A stretch of DNA of 64,000 nt from an uncultured Desulfobulbaceae bacterium (lineage in GTDB: Bacteria; Desulfobacterota; Desulfobulbia; Desulfobulbales; Desulfocapsaceae): contig CALENA010000151.1 in the NCBI GenBank assembly GCA_937910875.1, positions 1 through 64,000 on the forward strand, read 5' to 3'. The notes below the pieces were generated by a model. It did not search any database, had not been told where the DNA came from, and saw nothing but the letters and a program-made list of their open reading frames with translations. Position numbers and translations under genes: made by a program. Below, piece by piece: positions 35,331 to 44,605 of the stretch (its first letter is position 1; each line of letters starts with the position of its first letter).

Positions 35331-36473
35331 GTGACCTGCCTCTACATCCACATCCCGTTCTGCCTGCAGAAATGCGCCTACTGCTCCTTTGTCTCCTTCA
35401 GCGGCCAGGAAAAACTCTTTGACCGCTATGTCGAGGCCCTCTGCCGGGAAGCTGGGCAGACCGCAGTTCAAGCCGGCAGGGCTTTAGAGACGATTGCCCC
35501 GCTCGAAACCCTGTTCTTTGGCGGTGGCACCCCCAGTCTCTTACCAGCTGCATTGATCAGCCGGATCATTGACCGCTGCCGCCAACTGTTCACGTTCAGC
35601 CCGACAATCGAGCTCTCGCTCGAGGCCAATCCTGGAACGATCGACGAGGATGGCCTGGCCAAACTGCGACGGGCAGGAGTTAACCGTCTGTCCGTGGGAA
35701 TCCAGAGCTTCGACGACCGCGAACTGCAGGCCCTGGGTCGTGCCCACACCCGGGCGCAGGCCCTGGATGCAGTCAAAAACGCCCGAAAGGCCGGGTTTGA
35801 CAATCTCAGCCTGGACCTGATGTCAGGCCTGCCCGGCCAGTCCCCGGTCTCCTGGCGCCAGACTCTGGAACAGGCTCTGGACCTCAGGCCGGAACACCTC
35901 TCCTGCTACCAGCTGACCATTGAAGAGGACACCCCCTTTGCCCGCCTTCAGGATCAGGGCTGTCTGATCCTGCCCCAGGAAGAGGCAATCGCGGCCATGG
36001 ACGAGTTGACCCTGTCCCTGTGTTCTGAGGCCGGGCTTGAACGGTATGAAATCTCCAATTTTGCCCGACCGGACAAAAAATGCCGGCACAACCTCAACTA
36101 CTGGCACAATCTCCCCTATCTCGCCTTGGGGGCCGGGGCGGTCTCATACGACAACCAGCGGCGGTCACGACGGACCAGCAATCCCCGGCGCTACTGCGAG
36201 CTTCTGGAGACAGGGAATTCCGTTATTGTGGAGGAGGAAGAATTGGATATGGAGGCCTCTTTCCGGGAAACCATGATCATGGGCCTGCGCCTGACCCGGG
36301 GTATCGATCTCAACGACCTGCAAAGCCGCTTCGGGCTCGATCCCCGCATCTATTACGGTAAGACCCTTGAGCACCTGATCAACCAGGGATTGCTGCACCT
36401 CAACCAGGAGCGGCTGCGCCTGACCACCCACGGTCTGATTTTTGCCAACCAGGTCATGGCCGAACTGGTCTGA
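35331..36473 (+). CDS. hemW: Heme chaperone HemW (HemN-like radical SAM)
   Basis: This 380-residue radical SAM protein starts at GTG 35331. Its N-terminus, LYIHIPFCLQKCAYCSF, gives the Cx3CxxC cluster motif ending in F as in HemW; HemN has an extra cysteine. FGGGTPSLLP and SLEANPGTIDEDGL follow, with a C-terminal HemN-type wHTH. HemW transfers heme to target proteins rather than oxidising coproporphyrinogen. It probably shares a transcript with radC. Confidence 0.9.
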   Translation: MTCLYIHIPFCLQKCAYCSFVSFSGQEKLFDRYVEALCREAGQTAVQAGRALETIAPLETLFFGGGTPSLLPAALISRIIDRCRQLFTFSPTIELSLEANPGTIDEDGLAKLRRAGVNRLSVGIQSFDDRELQALGRAHTRAQALDAVKNARKAGFDNLSLDLMSGLPGQSPVSWRQTLEQALDLRPEHLSCYQLTIEEDTPFARLQDQGCLILPQEEAIAAMDELTLSLCSEAGLERYEISNFARPDKKCRHNLNYWHNLPYLALGAGAVSYDNQRRSRRTSNPRRYCELLETGNSVIVEEEELDMEASFRETMIMGLRLTRGIDLNDLQSRFGLDPRIYYGKTLEHLINQGLLHLNQERLRLTTHGLIFANQVMAELV

Positions 36474-36490
36474 GCAGGGTCAACAGGATT

Positions 36491-37279
36491 CTATTCCGAC
36501 AGACCCTGTTCAGTCGGTCCTTCAAGGGCCAGAAAGTTGAGGGTGGCGTGCACCGTAAACAAGGGGAAAAGCAGAGCAATAACAAAGATATTGAGCACCG
36601 GAATCATCCCCAGCAGGGCCGCCAGCAGCCCCAGACGCAGGGCGGCCAGCCAGTGCCCTCTGAGCCAGGCCATCTTGCGGCCCAGAGTCCAGCGACGGCG
36701 GGCAGTGGGATAGTCGATAAACATCAGGGCCGAACACCAGCTGTAGATGAGCACAACCAGGACCTGGCCGATAAGAGGAATAAAGTTGAGGCCAAAGGCC
36801 AGTACCGACAGCAGCACTCCCACCAGGGCAATCTTCAATCCTTCACGGAGATCAACGAGAACGCCAATCCAGGTAAGGGGGGCGTCTGCTTCAAACTCCC
36901 GGCCCGCCTTTTTCTTCTCAACAGCGGTACTGAGAAAGACATACCCGGGGGTGGTCAGGGTATAGGCAAGAAAAAAGGCGAGATAAAAGGCAATCAGCCG
37001 ACTCAAGACCAGAAAAAGCCATTTCAGAATCTGCCAGCCCTGAAACTTAATCCAGCCCCAGATCCCGACCGCCTCCGGGCCCTGCTGGAAAAAATTTCCG
37101 GTCAATTGATCCATCAGGGTTGTGGTCAACAGATACCCACCCCAGGTCAATCCCAGGGTCACGGCCACCAGAAGCAGGCTCCAGCCCATGATCCGGCCAC
37201 TGGTCAACAGAAACCGGGCTGCCTGCCCCAAAGAGACCCAAGGGTTGACGGATGATGGCAGGGCAGGGGAACGGGGCAT
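36491..37279 (-). CDS. EI24 / CysZ-like membrane protein
   Basis: This 262-residue protein has about five hydrophobic segments and the EI24/CysZ pattern (SGRIMGWSLLLVAVTLGL at the N-side; YSWCSALMFIDYPTARRR before LGRKMAWLRGHWLAALRLG). CysZ proteins import sulfate; other members of the domain family have unknown roles. It is convergent with hemW, only 17 bp apart. Confidence 0.75.
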   Translation of the reverse strand: MPRSPALPSSVNPWVSLGQAARFLLTSGRIMGWSLLLVAVTLGLTWGGYLLTTTLMDQLTGNFFQQGPEAVGIWGWIKFQGWQILKWLFLVLSRLIAFYLAFFLAYTLTTPGYVFLSTAVEKKKAGREFEADAPLTWIGVLVDLREGLKIALVGVLLSVLAFGLNFIPLIGQVLVVLIYSWCSALMFIDYPTARRRWTLGRKMAWLRGHWLAALRLGLLAALLGMIPVLNIFVIALLFPLFTVHATLNFLALEGPTEQGLSE

Positions 37280-37618
37280 AATTCAGACCTCAGTATAATT
37301 TTAAAAACGGAACTTTCGGAGAAAAAAACAACCGGAATCGCCGCGCAACGCTGGCAATTTCAGCCGACTCTCGGTATTCTCTTACAGGAATAGGAAATAT
37401 TTTTCAAGATGCCCTCAAGACAATTCAGACCCACAGTCCTGCGGGACCTTTTGCCGGCAGGGACATACCGACCGTAAGCCCTTGTCCGCACCAGGCACTG
37501 CTCCCTGGCTGATCAGAATCGTGACACAGCCCTCGCGGTCATGACTGCGAGGTTGGCTGATACAATCTCCTACAAATCAATCACGGTATTCTCAACACTC
37601 TTCACTCTGCCCAACCAC
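37280..37618. other. Divergent intergenic region, nothing specific recognised
   Basis: About 340 bp separate the divergent EI24 gene and radA. I saw only short, weak hairpins (for example GTCC-TGCG-GGAC near 37437) and no clear RNA gene or promoter boxes. Confidence 0.45.
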
Positions 37619-38983
37619 ATGAACAGCAGTAAAAAAACAAAAATCACCTATGCTTGCCGGGAATGTGGCTTTCAGAGCCGCAAATGGCTGGGCCGCTGTT
37701 CCCAATGCGGTGAGTGGGAAAGCCTGGTGGAAGAGATCGTGCTCCCTCCAACCGCCACGCCAGGCATCGCGGTCTCGGGGGCACCCCAGCCTCTGCATCT
37801 GGCCCCTGACAACGAAGAAGAACGGATTACCACTAACATTGCCGAACTCGACCGGGCCTTGGGAGGCGGCATTGTTCCGGGCTCGGTGATCCTGATCGGC
37901 GGCGATCCCGGGATCGGCAAATCAACTCTCCTCCTCCACCTTTTGGCCGCTGTGGCTCGTGATGACCGGCAGGTCCTCTATGTCACGGGTGAAGAATCGG
38001 CCAGCCAGATCAAGATGCGGGCAAAGCGCCTGGGGGCCCTGCATCCGGCCGTCTACCTGGCCTGTGAAAACCAGGTCGAGGCAATCACGGCCATGACTCT
38101 GGCCATGCGCCCCGGTCTTCTGGCCGTGGATTCGATTCAGACCCTGTCCTGCGCTGACATCGGTTCGGCTCCAGGCTCGGTCACCCAGGTCCGGGAATCT
38201 GCGGCCCGCCTCCTGCAACTGGCCAAACGGGAAAACATCCCCCTGATCCTCATCGGCCATGTCACCAAGGATGGCGGTCTGGCCGGTCCCAAGATCCTGG
38301 AACACATGGTCGACACGGTCCTCTCTTTTGAAGGCGAGCGCAGCCATGCCTTCCGTATCCTGCGGGCGACCAAAAACCGTTATGGCTCCACCAACGAGAT
38401 CGGGGTCTTTGAGATGAAAGAGGAAGGACTGGTGGAGGTCAGCAATCCCTCAGAGATCTTCCTGGCCGAACGGCCTCTCAATACCGCGGGCTCCGTGGTC
38501 CTGCCAAGCCTAGAGGGCACCCGGCCGATCCTGGTCGAAGTCCAGGCCCTGGTCAGCCCCAGCAACCTGGGCACGGCCAGACGCACGGCCATCGGCGCCG
38601 ACCCCCAACGATTATCCCTGCTCTGTGCCGTTCTGGAGAAAAAAGCGGATCTCAACCTCTATGGCCACGACATCTTTCTCAATATCGCCGGTGGCATCCG
38701 TATCGATGAACCGGCCCTGGACCTGGGCGTGATCTCCGCTTTGGCCTCAAGTCTTCTGGACCGACCCATTCCCTCGACCACCGTGGTCTGCGGTGAGATC
38801 GGCCTGGCCGGGGAAGTGCGGGCCGTGGGTCAGATCGAATCCCGAATCAGAGAGGCCGAACGCCTGGGGTTCAAACGCTTTATCATGCCCCGCAGCAACC
38901 ACGAGCGACTGACCACCCATTTTTCCATGAAATTACTCGGCATCAGCACCATTCAGGAATTACTTGACCAGCTCTTTCTTTGA
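37619..38983 (+). CDS. radA: DNA repair protein RadA
   Basis: This 454-residue protein has a C4 zinc finger (Cys 13, 16, 27, 30), a RecA-like ATPase with Walker A GGDPGIGKST (about residues 94-103), the RadA-specific KNRYGSTNEIGVF motif (KNRFG in most species) and a C-terminal Lon-like ring domain (ENKADL-type region ending SMKLLGISTIQELL). It aids branch migration and recombination repair. The ATG at 37619 gives the canonical N-terminus MNSSKKTKITYACRECG; an in-frame start 78 bp upstream is not conserved. Confidence 0.96.
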   Translation: MNSSKKTKITYACRECGFQSRKWLGRCSQCGEWESLVEEIVLPPTATPGIAVSGAPQPLHLAPDNEEERITTNIAELDRALGGGIVPGSVILIGGDPGIGKSTLLLHLLAAVARDDRQVLYVTGEESASQIKMRAKRLGALHPAVYLACENQVEAITAMTLAMRPGLLAVDSIQTLSCADIGSAPGSVTQVRESAARLLQLAKRENIPLILIGHVTKDGGLAGPKILEHMVDTVLSFEGERSHAFRILRATKNRYGSTNEIGVFEMKEEGLVEVSNPSEIFLAERPLNTAGSVVLPSLEGTRPILVEVQALVSPSNLGTARRTAIGADPQRLSLLCAVLEKKADLNLYGHDIFLNIAGGIRIDEPALDLGVISALASSLLDRPIPSTTVVCGEIGLAGEVRAVGQIESRIREAERLGFKRFIMPRSNHERLTTHFSMKLLGISTIQELLDQLFL

Positions 38984-39132
38984 TCTCATCGCCCTGACGG
39001 ATCCAACTCAAACCACCACTCCATGAACTTCACCCTGAACATCACAGTACAGAGAACCCGACCCACTGCTACCGCAGACATGTCCTCCCTTTGGCAGCCC
39101 AACAGGCTTGCCGGAAACAGATCAGTTATCTC

Positions 39133-42100
39133 ATGAATATCAAAGCAGAACTCTTCCAGCCGACCGTCTTTGGGCGGGCAGGGCAACCATCACAATCCTG
39201 GCGGCGGCTGGAACATAACCAGACCCCCATCTATGTCCAGCCCGAGGGCCCGGACTGGCTGGTCCCCACCAGGCGCGGCGACCGTCTCCTGCAAACTCTC
39301 CTTATCCACCCCGATCCAGCCGCTGCCGCCGCCCTGTCTCCCGGACGACCAGGTGAAAGCGCAAGCCAGCTCTTCTACGACCTCAATCGCCTGCAACACA
39401 GTCTGAACAGCCATCCTCCGGCCCCCTATCTCGGCCGCAGAGACGAACTGCACCTGGACGCCCTGCGCGAATGCTGGTTTCATCTCACTGACCAGTGCAA
39501 TCTCAGCTGCTGCCACTGCCTGTTTTCAGCCTCCCCGGCCAAAAAAAGATATCTGCCCCTGCAAGACCTGCGGGCGGCCACGGACCAGGCCCTGGCCCTG
39601 GGCTGCCGCATCTTCTACTTTACCGGGGGCGAGCCTCTGCTCTATCCCGGCCTGTTCGAGTACCTGCGCCACCTTCTGGCCCGCAACCCGGAGGTCCACG
39701 CGGTCATCCTCACCAACGGCCTGCTCCTGGCAGAACTTCTCCCGAAGTTCCATGACCTGGAACGCCTTCACCTCCAGGTCAGCCTGGACGGCCTGGAAAA
39801 GAGCCACGATCTTCTCCGCGGCCGGGGCAGTTTCAAGGCCCTGATGGACAACCTGGCCGTTCTGCAGCAGGCCGGGTGCCAGACAACCCTGTCCGTGGCC
39901 GTGAGCCGGGAAAACATTGCGGATCTGCCCCAACTCATGGAGCTTGCCGCCGCAAATGGAGCTTTGAACATCCATCTGCTCTATCACTTCATCCGCGGCA
40001 AGGGGAGCGCCGAACAGTTCGTCAGGCCAGACGAAATCTTTCCAAAACTCCTGGCCGCCTGGCAACGGGCCGATGAATTGGGGATCGTCATCGACAACAT
40101 CGAGACCATCCGCAGCCAGGTCTTTGCCAGCCCCGGGACCCGGTACGATCTGTCCAATACCGGCTGGGAATCCCTGGCCGTGGGACCAGACGGGGTCATC
40201 TATCCCTCACCGGCCCTGGTGGGGCTTAAAGAAACCGCCTGCGGCCCACTCTCCGATGGCCTGGAGCAGGTCTGGCGTTTCAGCTCGGTCATGAACGACC
40301 TGCGGGCCTCCTCGCTCGTGGACAGCCGGACAACCCAGACCAATCCCCTGAAATTTCTCATTGGGGGGGGAGACATCGACCACAGCTTCCTGCATGGCGG
40401 AACCTGGACCGGACACGACCCCTACATGGAACTCTACAACCTGATCGCTCTGGAACTGATCAGCCGGCAAACCCGGCAGTACAGCAACCACAACCAGGGA
40501 CTGATCCGTCTGCGCATGGGCGATGTCCGCCAGGACTGCCTGAATGAAGACTCAGGCGAGCAGACTGTGGCGCTCACCCACTGTAATTGTGTGATCTCCA
40601 TCAGTCACAATGACGGCCACGGTCAGGTCCGGGAGTTCTACAGCCAGGCGGCCCTGACGGCCAACGACGAGATCGTCAATCCCCTGGCCCCGGCCCAGGC
40701 CAGGGCCGACTTTATTCCCACCGAATCGCGCAAACGCTCCTATGGCTGCGGCAGTCCGGTTACCGATGCCGTCCCCCGGCCTGGAGAGACCGTGGTCGAT
40801 CTCGGTTCCGGCTCCGGAGTTGAATGCTTCATGGCAGCAGATGCCGTAGGTGATCAAGGCCGGGTGATCGGTATTGACATGACCGACGAGATGCTGATTC
40901 TGGCCCGCGAGGCCCAAGGCGAGGTGGCGGCCCGCCTTGGGTATGACATTGTCGAGTTCCGCAAAGGCCTGCTCGAGGAAATACCGCTGGCCGATAACAC
41001 GGCCGATGCGATCATCTCCAACTGTGTCATCAATCTCAGCCCGGACAAGCGCATGACCTACCAGGAAATTGTCCGGGTCCTCAAGCCAGGCGGTCGACTT
41101 GTGGTCTCAGACATCGTCACCGACAGCTCAATTCCACCACGAATCCGCAACAATATCCGCTATCGCGATGAATGTCTGGGGGGGGCCATGCAGCAGGAAG
41201 AGCTGCTCCTGATGATGGAGAGTGCCGGACTGACCACCATCCGTCAGCTCAAGCGTTTCCCTTACCGCCGGGTCGAAGGCATGGATTTTTTCTCACTCAC
41301 CTACGAGGCGCGAAAACCCCGGACGATCAGAGACGACAAACAGCTGGAGGTCATCTACCGTGGCCCGCACGGGGGGATCTACAGCGAAGCGGGCACCCTG
41401 CTCCTCAAGGGGTGCCGAACGACCATCAAGGCTGGCGAGATTGACCAGCTGGATGATTCGGTCTTTATCCTGGGCCAACAGGGTGAAGTCACGAACCTGC
41501 TTATGAAGGACTGCTGCTGCACGCCCCAGAGCCTCGTCCAACCAGTCGACTCCGTTGCCAGTCAGCCGGCAGCCGACCGACCCTCATCCCGGCCCCGACT
41601 GAAATCCGGATGCATGGTCTGCGGCGCAGATGTCTGTTATTTTCACGAACCAGTAGAGATGGGTTGCAGCTACTGCGGCACCCTCTCCCTGGCCGACGCG
41701 TGCTGCACCAGCAGCCATTTTGTCTGTGATCACTGTCATCAGGAAAGCGGCCTTGCCGTCATCAAGTCGGCGTGCAGAACCAGCCAGGAACGAGACCTGC
41801 TCGGTCTGCTCCAGGCCATTCGCAGCCACCCGGCCCTGCCCACCCATGGCCCCGAGCATCACGCCCTGATTCCGGGTATCATCATTGCAAGTTTTCGCAA
41901 CTGCGGTGGCCGGGTGGATGACGAGACCCTGATGGGGGCCATTGAACGCGGGGCCTCTGTGCCCGGTGGCGTCTGTGGTTTCTGGGGAACCTGTGGCGCG
42001 GCCATCGGGGCGGGGATCGGAGTGGCGGCCCTGCTCGAGGCCACACCGCTGACCCCGGGACCACGGCAGCTGGCCCAGCGTCTCAGTGGACAGATCCTGA

Positions 42101-42336
42101 CCAGGGTCAGCCAGTATCGCGGCGGCCGCTGCTGTCAGCGTGAAAGCTTCATCGCTCTGCGTGAGACAGCCCGCATGTCAGAGGAAATCTTGGGAATTGA
42201 ACTGCCTGCTCAAAAACAGATTCACTGCGATCAGTACCTGCACAACCGTGAATGCATCCGCAAGCAGTGTCCACTCTGGGCGCAGCGGCAGACCGATCTC
42301 AACAAAGAGGACTTCAGCCCCTTCAAGATGATCTGA
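39133..42336 (+). CDS. Radical SAM / ArsM-like methyltransferase / DUF5714 fusion protein
   Basis: This 1067-residue multidomain protein has three parts. Residues about 115-400 are a radical SAM domain with the Cx3CxxC cluster (Cys 122, 126, 129 in CNLSCCHC) and FTGGEPLLYP. Residues about 535-740 are a class I methyltransferase resembling arsenite methyltransferase ArsM: YGCGSP (537), DLGSGSG, NCVINLSPDK (about 630), ECLGGAM (about 680). After a CCCTPQ stretch, residues about 825-1065 are a cysteine-rich DUF5714-like domain. The cysteines placed as in ArsM suggest a thiol-bound arsenic or similar substrate. The overall reaction is unknown. Confidence 0.8.
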   Translation: MNIKAELFQPTVFGRAGQPSQSWRRLEHNQTPIYVQPEGPDWLVPTRRGDRLLQTLLIHPDPAAAAALSPGRPGESASQLFYDLNRLQHSLNSHPPAPYLGRRDELHLDALRECWFHLTDQCNLSCCHCLFSASPAKKRYLPLQDLRAATDQALALGCRIFYFTGGEPLLYPGLFEYLRHLLARNPEVHAVILTNGLLLAELLPKFHDLERLHLQVSLDGLEKSHDLLRGRGSFKALMDNLAVLQQAGCQTTLSVAVSRENIADLPQLMELAAANGALNIHLLYHFIRGKGSAEQFVRPDEIFPKLLAAWQRADELGIVIDNIETIRSQVFASPGTRYDLSNTGWESLAVGPDGVIYPSPALVGLKETACGPLSDGLEQVWRFSSVMNDLRASSLVDSRTTQTNPLKFLIGGGDIDHSFLHGGTWTGHDPYMELYNLIALELISRQTRQYSNHNQGLIRLRMGDVRQDCLNEDSGEQTVALTHCNCVISISHNDGHGQVREFYSQAALTANDEIVNPLAPAQARADFIPTESRKRSYGCGSPVTDAVPRPGETVVDLGSGSGVECFMAADAVGDQGRVIGIDMTDEMLILAREAQGEVAARLGYDIVEFRKGLLEEIPLADNTADAIISNCVINLSPDKRMTYQEIVRVLKPGGRLVVSDIVTDSSIPPRIRNNIRYRDECLGGAMQQEELLLMMESAGLTTIRQLKRFPYRRVEGMDFFSLTYEARKPRTIRDDKQLEVIYRGPHGGIYSEAGTLLLKGCRTTIKAGEIDQLDDSVFILGQQGEVTNLLMKDCCCTPQSLVQPVDSVASQPAADRPSSRPRLKSGCMVCGADVCYFHEPVEMGCSYCGTLSLADACCTSSHFVCDHCHQESGLAVIKSACRTSQERDLLGLLQAIRSHPALPTHGPEHHALIPGIIIASFRNCGGRVDDETLMGAIERGASVPGGVCGFWGTCGAAIGAGIGVAALLEATPLTPGPRQLAQRLSGQILTRVSQYRGGRCCQRESFIALRETARMSEEILGIELPAQKQIHCDQYLHNRECIRKQCPLWAQRQTDLNKEDFSPFKMI

Positions 42337-42399
42337 AGGGCAGCCGGCCACAACAGAACATATCGGAATTATAAAACTTCCAGCCCCCCAGCCTGGCTC

Positions 42400-42436
42400 C
42401 TTTGGGGACGTCTGATTCATAAAAAACGCCCCAAAG
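42400..42436 (+). terminator. Hairpin downstream of radical SAM fusion gene
   Basis: CTTTGGGGACGT pairs with ACGCCCCAAAG (one bulged A). An outer CCAGCC...GGCTGG pair extends the stem. It lies about 60 bp after the stop and ahead of the HNH gene; an A-run rather than a T-run lies in the loop, so termination strength is uncertain. Confidence 0.5.
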
Positions 42437-42471
42437 AGGGCTGGATAGCAAACCAGGACCATGCAATACCA

Positions 42472-42789
42472 ATGAAAAAAGTAGAATACCGAGACCAGGC
42501 CCTGAAGATTCTGCCCTGGGTCTGCGCCAGCTGCGGCCGTGATTTTTCCGGTAAAAAACTGCGCGAACTGACCGTCCATCACAAGGATCATAACTACAAG
42601 AACAATCCACCCGATGGCAGCAACTGGGAACTGTTATGCCTCTACTGCCACGACAACGAGCATTCGCGCTCCCTGGATGCCGAATGGCTGCCGACCCACG
42701 ATTCAGATCAAGACAAAAAAACCGTATCCACCCACACCCCTTTCGCTGATCTCATGAAAAAGCTTCGTGGCCCAGAACAGGACAAATAA
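42472..42789 (+). CDS. YajD-type HNH nuclease
   Basis: This 105-residue protein has an HNH fold with zinc cysteines CASCGRDF and CLYCHDNEH and the catalytic LTVHHKDHNYKNNP. It matches the small YajD HNH family. The cellular role is unknown and it has no phage neighbours. The ATG gives the usual short N-terminus. Confidence 0.85.
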   Translation: MKKVEYRDQALKILPWVCASCGRDFSGKKLRELTVHHKDHNYKNNPPDGSNWELLCLYCHDNEHSRSLDAEWLPTHDSDQDKKTVSTHTPFADLMKKLRGPEQDK

Positions 42790-42918
42790 AACAACGAGGC
42801 AGAATAAGTATTGTTCCTTAAGAGAACGTTGCAACAATCCAGACGGCCTTATGACGACACCATCAACACCTATAACTTTTCTCTTCCAGACCGATCCCCA
42901 CCAATTCAGGAGATGTCC

Positions 42919-43239
42919 ATGTTCACCGGATTCCGCCCGTCCCGATTATTCCTGACCCTGGCCTTGACCCTTTTCTTGCCCCAGGCCCTGGCCCTGGCTC
43001 AGCCACCAGTGGAGCCGCCCCCGCCCGAATGTGGCCCTCTCCTGGAAAACCAATGCCAGAGCTGTCATTATCTGCCCCGGGTTTGCAGCAAGCTCGGCAA
43101 GAAGAGCAGACGCGGCTGGCAGGCGACCATCCGGGTCATGATTCGCCGCGGCGCCACGATCAGCGCCGAAGACCAGGCCAGGCTTGCTGACTGCCTGGCC
43201 CAATCTGAACCGGGAATTGTGGCCGCCTGTAAAAAATGA
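42919..43239 (+). CDS. Small monoheme cytochrome c
   Basis: This protein of about 106 residues has a signal peptide (LFLTLALTLFLPQALALAQ) and a single heme motif CQSCH, with a second cysteine pair further on (Cys in PRVCSK and LADCL). Methionine in RVMIRRG may be the distal ligand. It should be periplasmic. The ATG at 42919 has AGGAG six bases upstream; an ATG at 42913 overlaps that ribosome site. It precedes a tiny membrane protein gene. Confidence 0.75.
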   Translation: MFTGFRPSRLFLTLALTLFLPQALALAQPPVEPPPPECGPLLENQCQSCHYLPRVCSKLGKKSRRGWQATIRVMIRRGATISAEDQARLADCLAQSEPGIVAACKK

Positions 43240-43371
43240 TGGCGAGTCATGCAAAAACAGATACATACATAAAAAGCTGTCGACAAGAACGGCAAAAATT
43301 GTTCATATACCCAAATCGTTCCCCAGAGACATCGCTCTTACCATCCCATCCATTTGCACCAGGAGAACACC

Positions 43372-43485
43372 ATGGAAGATCACGGACACGCAGCCCCCGA
43401 GGAAGACCACTCAGTCACCATCAAGGTCGGAATCTTTTTTATCGCAGTCATCATCTCACTGTTTATCATCGGCGCGATAAATTAA
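43372..43485 (+). CDS. 37-residue single-span membrane protein
   Basis: This short frame has a His/acid-rich start (MEDHGHAAPEEDHSV) and one membrane helix (VGIFFIAVIISLFIIGAIN). An AGGAGAACACC ribosome site is ideally placed, and a terminator follows the stop by 25 bp. It was not predicted as an obvious family member. It may assist a membrane redox complex together with the upstream cytochrome c; that is inference. Confidence 0.65.
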   Translation: MEDHGHAAPEEDHSVTIKVGIFFIAVIISLFIIGAIN

Positions 43486-43510
43486 CCTGCACAGATTACA
43501 GGATCACCTA

Positions 43511-43540
43511 CCGCCCGGAGTTCTGACTCCTGGCGGTTTT
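43511..43540 (+). terminator. Rho-independent terminator
   Basis: CCGCCCGGAG-TTCTGA-CTCCTGGCGG forms a stem with one bulge/mismatch and is followed directly by TTTTGTTTTTT. It ends the cytochrome c/small membrane protein unit. Confidence 0.85.
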
Positions 43541-43604
43541 GTTTTTTGGCCCGTCAGCAGAATCTGTGGTGACAATCCGGTTCAGGTAACTCTTCAGCGA
43601 ATAG

Positions 43605-43632
43605 TTTAAAATACAGGTTTGTGGTGGTGAGC
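43605..43632 (-). repeat. Flank repeat associated with palindromic element (B)
   Basis: On the minus strand it reads GCTCACCACCACAAACCTGT followed by ATTTTAAA, matching the flank of element A (15806-15834) and the orphan at 22952-22982. It lies 7 nt beyond the arm of element B, the same distance as beside element A. Confidence 0.6.
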
Positions 43633-43639
43633 TGGGCCC

Positions 43640-43746
43640 GGTGGAATGAGGAAGGTCCCTGGCCGGCTCGCTCCGCCCGAAACATGAACGACTTATCCGT
43701 CGCCCATGTTTCAGATACACCGGTCAGGGACCTTCCTCATTCCACC
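43640..43746 (-). repeat. Palindromic structured element, copy B
   Basis: Perfect 22-bp arms (43640-43661 and 43725-43746) enclose a 63-nt core. On the minus strand the core is CCGGTGTATCT, a hairpin (43680-43686 with 43705-43711) and GGGCGGAGCGAGCCGG. The core is nearly identical to element A, but the distal arm half differs from A at several positions that remain paired. It lies between the small membrane protein terminator and rnhA. Confidence 0.85.
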
Positions 43747-43830
43747 TCTTCCCATTCCTGACCAGATAGATAGATTCAGGGTTGGGCAGTAAGTGAAAAG
43801 TTACCGTTTTTATTTCCAGAATACAGAAAA

Positions 43831-44577
43831 ATGACCAAGAAAAAAACATATGCCGTGGCCTGCGGCCGCAAGATCGGTCTATTTACCAGCTGGCCTGAAG
43901 CCGAGGCCCAGGTCAAAGGATTTGCCGGGGCAAGATTCAAGGGTTTTGCAAGTCGGCTGGAAGCGGAAGGCTGGCTCCAGGAGCAAAGCCAAGGTGGAGG
44001 AAGAGCGGTTAACAGTCGGCCCGTTCGACAAAAACCAATCCCGCGCCGAGCGCCTCAAGCCACAACCGAACACGAGAGCACTGAAGAGAGCCGCGGGATA
44101 CTCATCTACACAGACGGGGGCTGTTCGGGCAACCCCGGCCCGGGTGGCTACGGGGCAATCATCCGCGATCAAGGCCAGGAGAAAGAGTTGAGTGGCGGTT
44201 TCCGTCTGACCACCAACAACCGCATGGAGATGATGGCCTGCGTTGCCGCCCTCCGTTCCTTGAAGGGGTGTGCCCGGTCCATCATCCTCTATTCAGATTC
44301 CAGCTATGTGGTCAACGCCATCAACAAAGGCTGGGCCAGATCCTGGCAACGGCGAGGCTGGGTCAAGTCTGACCACAAACCAGCCCTCAACCCGGATCTC
44401 TGGCAGGAAATCCTGGAACTGATTGCACCGCTCAGCATCGAATTCCGCTGGGTCAAAGGACACTCGGGCAACCCGCTTAACGAACGCTGCGACCAACTGG
44501 CAGTGGCCGCCAGCAAGGACATTCATCTGCCGCCGGATGCCCCCTACGAACTCCACAAAAGCCAGGGCGCTGACTGA
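43831..44577 (+). CDS. rnhA: Ribonuclease HI with N-terminal hybrid-binding domain
   Basis: This 248-residue protein starts with a caulimovirus-viroplasmin-like hybrid-binding domain (TYAVACGRKIGLFTSWPEAEAQ... FASRLEAEGWL). A linker precedes an RNase HI domain with catalytic residues in YTDGGCSGNPGPGGYG (Asp), NRMEMMACVAALRSL (Glu), LYSDSSYVV (Asp) and WVKGHSGNPLNERCDQLA (His/Asp). It degrades RNA in RNA-DNA hybrids. The N-terminal domain raises hybrid affinity in such enzymes. Confidence 0.95.
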   Translation: MTKKKTYAVACGRKIGLFTSWPEAEAQVKGFAGARFKGFASRLEAEGWLQEQSQGGGRAVNSRPVRQKPIPRRAPQATTEHESTEESRGILIYTDGGCSGNPGPGGYGAIIRDQGQEKELSGGFRLTTNNRMEMMACVAALRSLKGCARSIILYSDSSYVVNAINKGWARSWQRRGWVKSDHKPALNPDLWQEILELIAPLSIEFRWVKGHSGNPLNERCDQLAVAASKDIHLPPDAPYELHKSQGAD

Positions 44578-44605
44578 TGATGGCGTCATAACAACTGACT
44601 GCCTC

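Noticed and set aside
36472-36511. Possible terminator hairpin between hemW and the EI24 gene
   Set aside because: The arms GAGCAGGGTC and GACCCTGTTC pair imperfectly, overlap the EI24 stop codon and have no T-run, so it is not called.
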